Shown here piece after piece: positions 8,319 to 12,023 of a stretch of 12,023 nucleotides of DNA; position 1 is the stretch's first letter, and every line of letters begins with the position of its first letter. Source of the DNA: an uncultured bacterium (GTDB taxonomy: Bacteria; Verrucomicrobiota; Lentisphaeria; Victivallales; UBA1829); NCBI GenBank assembly GCA_900549045.1, contig URNE01000030.1, positions 1 to 12,023 of the forward strand, read 5' to 3'. The notes below the pieces were generated by a model. It had not been told where the DNA came from. It did no database searches and saw only the letters and a list, made by a program, of their open reading frames with translations. Both the position numbers and the translations under genes were made by a program.

Positions 8319-9281
8319 ATGAATTCCGCAAAGCGAACCTGCATCTTCGGTCCGATTCCGTCCAGACGGCTCGGCATTTCTCTCGGCATCGACCTGGTCC
8401 CGTATAAGACCTGCACGATGGACTGCATCTACTGCGAGTGCGGGAAAACCACCGATCAGACCACCGAGCGCAAGGAATACTTTCCGACCGCGCTTGCGCT
8501 GAAACAGATCGACGAGGCGCTGGACCGTCATCCGCACATCGACTTCTTCACCTTTTCCGGAACCGGCGAACCGCTGCTCCATTCCGGAATCGGAACGATT
8601 ATTGCGCACATCAAGAAGAAATATCCGGATATCAAGGTCTGTCTCCTCACGAAAGGCGTTCCGCTGATGGATCCCGAAGTCCGCCGCGAATGCGCCGCGG
8701 TCGACTTGATAGTCCCGTCTCTCGACGGCTCAAACGAGGAAGAGTTTCAGAAGATGAACCGTCCGGCAAAGGGCTTGACGATCCGCGCCGTTGCGGACGC
8801 CGTTATCGAGTTCCGCAAGATTTCCCGTGCGCAGATGTGGCTGGAAATCTTCATTGCGGAAGGAATCAACGACTCGGTTGAATCCGCGAAACGCTTCCTG
8901 GGTTACGTCCGCGAGATTCAGCCGGACAAGGTGCAGCTCAACACTCTGGACCGTCCCGGGACCGAACACAATGTCGGAATCCCCGCGCCCGCGGTGATGG
9001 CGGAGATCGCTTCGATTGTCGGCGAATCCGGCATTCCCGTCGAATGCATCGGCGGACGCGCCGCAAAGCGCGGCGAGTCGCAGGAGCTTTCCACAGAAGA
9101 GTACAATGACCGCATCATCGCCACCTGCGCGTCGCGTCCCTGCACGGCGGACGACCTTGCCGAGTCGCTCGGATTTCAGAAGCCGAATCTGGAAGCGCAT
9201 CTGCGCCGGATGGAGAAAGCCGGATTCATCACCGGCGAAGTGGGCCCGCGCGGGATCTACTACCGGGCGGGGAAAAAATAA
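8319..9281 (+). CDS. Radical SAM protein with C-terminal winged helix (COG0731-like)
   Basis: A 320-residue iron-sulfur enzyme. The N-terminus F-G-P-I-P-S-R-R-L-G (10-19) is the hallmark of a bacterial and archaeal radical SAM family related to the wybutosine-type group (COG0731). The Cys32-X3-Cys36-X2-Cys39 motif would hold the 4Fe-4S cluster, followed by an extra Cys41. S-G-T-G-E-P (80-85) is the SAM-contacting G-G-E-like motif. The last 70 residues or so (from about T-E-E-Y-N-D) look like a winged helix: a two-helix region, then L-R-R-M-E-K-A-G-F-I and a beta hairpin. That suggests binding to nucleic acid or to a small-molecule-regulated partner. The ATG at 8319 is preferred over upstream starts because GGAAGGAG lies 7 bases before it and the family motif follows directly. 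The substrate is not established for this family in bacteria as far as I know. It is a lone gene, divergent from the wecA-like operon and convergent with ftsW, with only 12 bases between their stops. Confidence 0.9.
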   Translation: MNSAKRTCIFGPIPSRRLGISLGIDLVPYKTCTMDCIYCECGKTTDQTTERKEYFPTALALKQIDEALDRHPHIDFFTFSGTGEPLLHSGIGTIIAHIKKKYPDIKVCLLTKGVPLMDPEVRRECAAVDLIVPSLDGSNEEEFQKMNRPAKGLTIRAVADAVIEFRKISRAQMWLEIFIAEGINDSVESAKRFLGYVREIQPDKVQLNTLDRPGTEHNVGIPAPAVMAEIASIVGESGIPVECIGGRAAKRGESQELSTEEYNDRIIATCASRPCTADDLAESLGFQKPNLEAHLRRMEKAGFITGEVGPRGIYYRAGKK

Positions 9282-9293
9282 AATATCCGGCGG

Positions 9294-10367
9294 TCACTCC
9301 TTCGAACCGCTTCTTCCCGCGCTCGCCGCAAGACCGAATGCGAACATCGTGGCGAGCAGGGAGCTGCCTCCGTAACTGAAGAGCGGAAGCGTCAGCCCGG
9401 TCGGCGGCAGAAGCGCCGTGTTGACTCCGATATGGAGCAGCGCCTGCGCCGTGAACATGACCCCCGTTGCAAAAATAAAGGTTCGCGCCGCCTCGTCCTC
9501 CGTCCGGAGCGCGATGCGGCGGAAGAACCACACAATGGCGAGACAGCCCGCGATGACAAGCATTCCGCCCGCCAGTCCGCCGGATTCCACGATCGCCGCG
9601 AATGCGGAATCGCTGTGTGCGAGCGGCAGATAGGCGTTTGACCAGAGCGCGCCGCCCCATTCCGAGCCGAACAGTCCGCCGTGTGCCATGCTGAACTGAA
9701 ATTGTTTGACATGCCATCCGGCACCCTGAAAATGTTCATCGGGGTTCCAGTATCCGGCGAATCTGCGCATTGCGTATTCGTGCCGGAAGATGAAGAGCAG
9801 GGCCGCCGGAAGCGCAACTCCGCAGAACAGCGCAAGCAGATACCGCAGATCCAAAGTCAGCCCCAGCACTGCGGCAAGCCCCAGAAAGAAGACGGTCGCC
9901 GAACCGAAATCCGGTTCCGTCAGAACGCTTCCGCAGAAGAGAATCCCGGTTGCCGCCATCCGCAGAAAACGTTTCCGCTCGGGAAGCTCCTGCGCAGCAT
10001 AAAGCGAGAGCGTCAGCAGAAACGGACCCTTTGCGAATTCGGAGGGCTGAAGCAGAAACGGTCCGATGGAGAACCAGCCCTGCATGCCGTTGATTCTGGT
10101 TCCCCCGAACAGCACGAGCAGGAGTCCGGCAAGCGCGATCCCCGCAAGCCATTTTGCCGAACGTTTCCAGAAATCGAATGAGATGCATGAAATCCAGAGA
10201 TAGATCGCGAGTCCGATCACCAGCCAGACGAGCTGCCGGAGCGAGTAGTAGACCGCGGTTTCGCCGAACGACTCCGCTCCGTAGATGGAGAGACATCCGC
10301 CGAGTCCGAGAACGGCCAGCCCGAACGCCGTGCTCAGCCACGGCTGCTTCTGCGCGTTTTCGCTCAT
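9294..10367 (-). CDS. ftsW: FtsW/RodA (SEDS) peptidoglycan glycosyltransferase
   Basis: A 357-residue polytopic protein of the SEDS family, which polymerises lipid II into glycan strands with a class B PBP partner. Recognisable motifs are G-W-F-S-I-G (97-102) with L-Q-P-S-E-F-A-K (106-113), E-P-D-F-G-S-A (151-157), Y-L-P-L-A-H-S-D (246-253) containing the expected essential Asp253, and L-P-P-T-G-L-T-L-P-L-F-S-Y-G-G-S-S (320-336). About ten hydrophobic helices are visible. The motif around Asp253 is divergent: the family usually reads L-P-E-A-H-T-D-F-I-F, but here Glu is Leu and F-I is S-A. The start at 10367 overlaps the stop of the PBP-like gene (ATGA) and has AAGGAGAG 5 bases upstream; the longer frame upstream would lie inside that gene. 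The mraZ context favours FtsW over RodA, but the sequence alone does not settle it. Confidence 0.9.
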   Translation of the reverse strand: MSENAQKQPWLSTAFGLAVLGLGGCLSIYGAESFGETAVYYSLRQLVWLVIGLAIYLWISCISFDFWKRSAKWLAGIALAGLLLVLFGGTRINGMQGWFSIGPFLLQPSEFAKGPFLLTLSLYAAQELPERKRFLRMAATGILFCGSVLTEPDFGSATVFFLGLAAVLGLTLDLRYLLALFCGVALPAALLFIFRHEYAMRRFAGYWNPDEHFQGAGWHVKQFQFSMAHGGLFGSEWGGALWSNAYLPLAHSDSAFAAIVESGGLAGGMLVIAGCLAIVWFFRRIALRTEDEAARTFIFATGVMFTAQALLHIGVNTALLPPTGLTLPLFSYGGSSLLATMFAFGLAASAGRSGSKE

Positions 10368-11002
10368 CGCCGCTCTCCTTTCAGTTCGTACGGAATCGTG
10401 ACGTTGCGTCCCGGGATCGGTGCGGCAAGGATTTCCGTGGTTCCCGGAACCCACGTTCCGGCGCTGTCCAGCATGACGCGGAAGAGCCCGGAAGTCCCCG
10501 CAAGTTTGCTGTCGTATTCCTCTTCCCACTCCGCCTGTTTTTCGCGGACTTCCGGATCATTGAGCGTTTTGCGTTCCATGCGGGGACGGATTTCCAGTTC
10601 CGGATACAGAATCGTGAATCTGCGCAGCCGCAGAATTTCTTGCGGAGTCAGAGCCCGTTTGAGAAAAACGCGTTCCGCATCCGCTTCTGCCTGAAGAGGA
10701 TAAAGGATGGTTTTCAGATGACGGATTAACATCTCCGTCCGTGCGGCGGAATTTCTGCTGCGGGGGAGAGTGAGGTCATGCGTGAGCTCCGTCCAGACAA
10801 GCGGGACGCCGTTTTTGTCGAGAATGCTTCCGCGCGCCGCCGGAACGGTTCCTTCGCGCCAGGCGAGATGCAGACTCTGTTCGAGAAGTTTTTCGCGTCT
10901 CCAGCATGTGTAATAGAGAACATGCGCCGCTGCGAGGATCGCCCATCCGGCGAGCAGCAGCAAAATGATGCCGCTGCGTCTTTGGAAAACGGCATCGCTC
11001 AT
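10364..11002 (-). CDS. Class B PBP-like protein, anchor and pedestal only (no transpeptidase domain)
   Basis: The 212-residue product has a short cytoplasmic tail, one membrane helix (about 12-31) and a pedestal-type extracytoplasmic region. R-G-S-I-L-D-K-N-G-V-P-L (57-68) is the class B PBP signature (R-G-x-I-x-D-R-N-G-x-x-L-A). G-T-S-G-L-F-R-V-M-L-D (169-179), then P-I-P-G-R-N-V-T-I (195-203), match the end of the FtsI/PBP2 dimerisation domain. There the family continues into G-x-D-V-x-L-T-I-D and a transpeptidase domain of roughly 300 residues. Here the protein ends nine residues later, and the stop overlaps the ftsW start. No S-x-x-K, S-x-N or K-T-G motif is present. I infer a non-catalytic partner that activates or holds the SEDS polymerase. 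The ATG at 11002 is chosen because it follows the previous stop by 4 bases; its ribosome site is weak (TAAGA), so coupling is likely. An upstream start at 11074 would overlap the neighbour by 68 bases. Confidence 0.8.
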   Translation of the reverse strand: MSDAVFQRRSGIILLLLAGWAILAAAHVLYYTCWRREKLLEQSLHLAWREGTVPAARGSILDKNGVPLVWTELTHDLTLPRSRNSAARTEMLIRHLKTILYPLQAEADAERVFLKRALTPQEILRLRRFTILYPELEIRPRMERKTLNDPEVREKQAEWEEEYDSKLAGTSGLFRVMLDSAGTWVPGTTEILAAPIPGRNVTIPYELKGERR

Positions 11003-11006
11003 GATC

Positions 11007-11267
11007 TTATTGCGGAAGCTGATGAAGATTGATCGTCGAGCTTCTGAGTGCGAGTTCCGGAGCTGCTTGAACAAGCTGTTCCCATGCGGCCCGCTGTTCC
11101 GCCGGAACAGCTGCGGTCAGGAGTTCGCACGCCGTGCGGCAGGAGCCCTGATTGACCGCGCGTCTGGAGAGCCTCCGTCCTTCACCGGTTTTGATGGAGC
11201 CCAGAAACATCAAGGAGAGAAGAAGTACGAAAACACAGAAGGCAAGACGGGCTTGATTTGATTTCAT
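11007..11267 (-). CDS. Small single-pass membrane protein in the FtsL position
   Basis: The product has 86 residues: a basic N-terminus (M-K-S-N-Q-A-R), a membrane helix at about 8-24, then some 60 probably extracytoplasmic residues. These contain an alternating basic stretch (R-R-L-S-R-R) and a Cys43-X3-Cys47 pair. A ribosome site GAGGTGA lies about 4 bases before the ATG. The gene sits 22 bases after mraZ and 4 bases before the PBP-like gene, exactly where ftsL lies in division clusters, and its topology matches FtsL. There is no clear leucine-zipper coiled coil, the usual FtsL hallmark, so homology cannot be claimed from sequence alone. The position makes a role in the SEDS/PBP complex the best guess. 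A real gene is likely, given its operon spacing and ribosome site. Confidence 0.7.
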   Translation of the reverse strand: MKSNQARLAFCVFVLLLSLMFLGSIKTGEGRRLSRRAVNQGSCRTACELLTAAVPAEQRAAWEQLVQAAPELALRSSTINLHQLPQ

Positions 11268-11289
11268 GATGTCACCTCTCTTTCCGTTT

Positions 11290-11769
11290 TTACTCAGCGG
11301 ATCCGCCTTGCAGATCCTGCATCATTTCCAGTTCATCCTTTTTCATGGCGTGTTCCATAATCTTCCGCTGTTCCTCTTCCCAGCGTTCAAGACTCCAGAT
11401 TTCCACGCCGATTTCGATTCCGACGACTACCGCGTCGCATCCGTTTGCGAGTTTCGCATGTTCTCGGAACATCTGCGGCAGGGTTATGCGCCCCTGCGCG
11501 GAGATTGTTTCGGACTGCGTCCACGCGCCGAATCTGCGAAGCGTTCTGCGGAAGACGATGGAATCGGCGGCTCGTTCCGCCGGGTTGTTCTCATGTTTCC
11601 GCATTTCGAGATAGACGTCTTCCGGATAAACCGCGATCGTGCCTTCGGGCAGACAGTGAAGAACAACGTCTTTTCCGCGGGCCGAGAAATCCTCTATGAC
11701 CCGCGGACTGAGCTTGATTCTTCCGTTTGCGTCTACGGAGCATTTGTCGATTCCGCAGAAAGACAGCAT
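11290..11769 (-). CDS. mraZ: MraZ, transcriptional regulator of the division cluster
   Basis: A 159-residue DNA-binding protein with the two tandem AbrB-like repeats of MraZ. The first repeat carries V-D-A-N-G-R-I (12-18) and later A-V-Y-P-E-D (46-51). The second carries I-S-A-Q-G-R-I-T-L-P-Q-M-F-R-E-H-A (89-105) and ends in the typical G-V-E-I-W-S-L-E-R-W-E. In E. coli and others MraZ forms a ring that binds short direct repeats and represses its own operon. The start at 11769 is chosen over the ATG at 11802: a GGAGAG site lies 5 bases upstream, and 11802 falls inside the -10 box, upstream of the expected transcript start. It is first in a four-gene operon with the FtsL-position protein, the pedestal protein and ftsW. 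rsmH, the usual second gene, is missing here. The first-repeat motif has Asn where Lys is usual (D-x-K-G-R). Confidence 0.95.
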   Translation of the reverse strand: MLSFCGIDKCSVDANGRIKLSPRVIEDFSARGKDVVLHCLPEGTIAVYPEDVYLEMRKHENNPAERAADSIVFRRTLRRFGAWTQSETISAQGRITLPQMFREHAKLANGCDAVVVGIEIGVEIWSLERWEEEQRKIMEHAMKKDELEMMQDLQGGSAE

Positions 11770-11774
11770 TTTAA

Positions 11775-11780
11775 CTCTCC
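11775..11780 (-). promoter_or_regulatory. Ribosome binding site that decides the mraZ start
   Basis: GGAGAG on the minus strand, 5 bases before ATG 11769. It supports the 159-residue form of MraZ. Confidence 0.8.
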
Positions 11781-11786
11781 GGTTTA

Positions 11787-11821
11787 TTCCATTCTCTTCC
11801 AATATATTCCATAATTTTCCA
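11787..11821 (-). promoter_or_regulatory. Putative MraZ operator: four TGGAA repeats at 10-bp spacing
   Basis: On the minus strand TGGAA occurs at 11821-11817, 11811-11807, 11801-11797 and 11791-11787, each exactly 10 bp from the next and so on one face of the helix. E. coli MraZ binds TGGGN repeats with 5-bp gaps, the same period and nearly the same core. The block covers the promoter spacer, the -10 and the likely transcript start, so binding should block transcription. Confidence 0.85.
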
Positions 11822-11828
11822 ATGTCAA
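11801..11828 (-). promoter_or_regulatory. mraZp: Promoter of the mraZ operon
   Basis: On the minus strand a perfect TTGACA (11828-11823), a 16-bp spacer and TATATT (11806-11801). The transcript would start near 11794, giving a leader of about 25 bases. The MraZ-type repeats lie within it. Confidence 0.8.
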
Positions 11829-11840
11829 GTGGCTTTTCGA

Positions 11841-11898
11841 GAAAAAACGGTATTTTTCGTGATGTTTGCGACTGGATGAAAAAAAACGGTATTTTTTC
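11841..11898. repeat. Two near-identical A/T-tract direct repeats between divergent promoters
   Basis: GAAAAAACGGTATTTTTC (11841-11858) recurs as AAAAAACGGTATTTTTTC (11881-11898), offset by about 39 bp. Each is an A-tract, CGGT, then a T-tract. They lie upstream of the mraZ -35 on one side and the tRNA promoter on the other. They could be UP elements, curved DNA or a factor site; nothing in the sequence decides. Confidence 0.6.
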
Positions 11899-11908
11899 CG
11901 TTTTTGAA

Positions 11909-11937
11909 TTTGCATTTTTTATTGGGTGTGCTATATT
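11909..11937 (+). promoter_or_regulatory. Promoter of tRNA-Phe
   Basis: TTTGCA (11909-11914), a 17-bp spacer and TATATT (11932-11937) with TGC directly before it (extended -10). Transcription would begin near 11944, leaving a leader of about 20 bases that contains a small CCTC-AAC-GAGG hairpin (11949-11959). Confidence 0.55.
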
Positions 11938-11963
11938 TCCTTCATACTCCTCAACGAGGATGT

Positions 11964-12023
<60 letters not shown>

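Noticed and set aside
10364..10529. Frameshift hiding a PBP transpeptidase domain
   Set aside because: The next bases encode ftsW in a tight overlap, and no S-x-x-K, S-x-N or K-T-G motif occurs in any minus-strand frame that could continue the gene.
11770..11802. Longer mraZ start at 11802
   Set aside because: The ATG lies inside the -10 box and the operator repeats, upstream of the likely transcript start, and adds residues absent from the family.

Overview
The window reads as chromosomal DNA of a moderately GC-rich, Gram-negative-type heterotrophic bacterium. A very large GH2-like glycosidase, a ribokinase-family kinase, a WecA-type glycosyltransferase and a short mraZ cell-division cluster together suggest the Planctomycetes-Verrucomicrobia-Lentisphaerae group, perhaps a Victivallis-like Lentisphaerota. 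That placement is inference; no taxonomic marker was tested. No phage, transposon, CRISPR or plasmid feature is visible, and no stretch over 300 bases lacks a gene.

Layout. (1) Bases 2-3907 (+): the 3' part of a multidomain GH2-like glycosidase, open at the left edge and closed by a strong hairpin. (2) 4039-4926 (+): a ribokinase-family sugar kinase with its own likely promoter. (3) 5011-8231 (-): a two-gene operon of a WecA/MraY-family transferase and an unrecognised 710-residue membrane protein with EF-hand-like loops, joined by an ATGA stop/start overlap. (4) 8319-9281 (+): a radical SAM protein with a C-terminal winged-helix domain. Its promoter overlaps the divergent promoter of the transferase operon. 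(5) 9294-11769 (-): a compact mraZ cluster of MraZ, a small single-pass membrane protein in the FtsL position, a class B PBP-like protein reduced to its membrane anchor and pedestal, and an FtsW/RodA (SEDS) polymerase. (6) 11964-end (+): tRNA-Phe(GAA), cut by the right edge and transcribed divergently from mraZ.

The most interesting part is the mraZ cluster. Four TGGAA repeats at exact 10-bp spacing lie on top of a good TTGACA-N16-TATATT promoter just upstream of mraZ, as expected for an MraZ autoregulatory operator. Downstream, the PBP-like gene stops where the transpeptidase domain should begin, and its stop codon overlaps the start of the SEDS gene. This suggests a SEDS polymerase partnered with a non-catalytic pedestal protein instead of a full FtsI/PBP2. 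rsmH (mraW), usually next to mraZ, is absent from the cluster.
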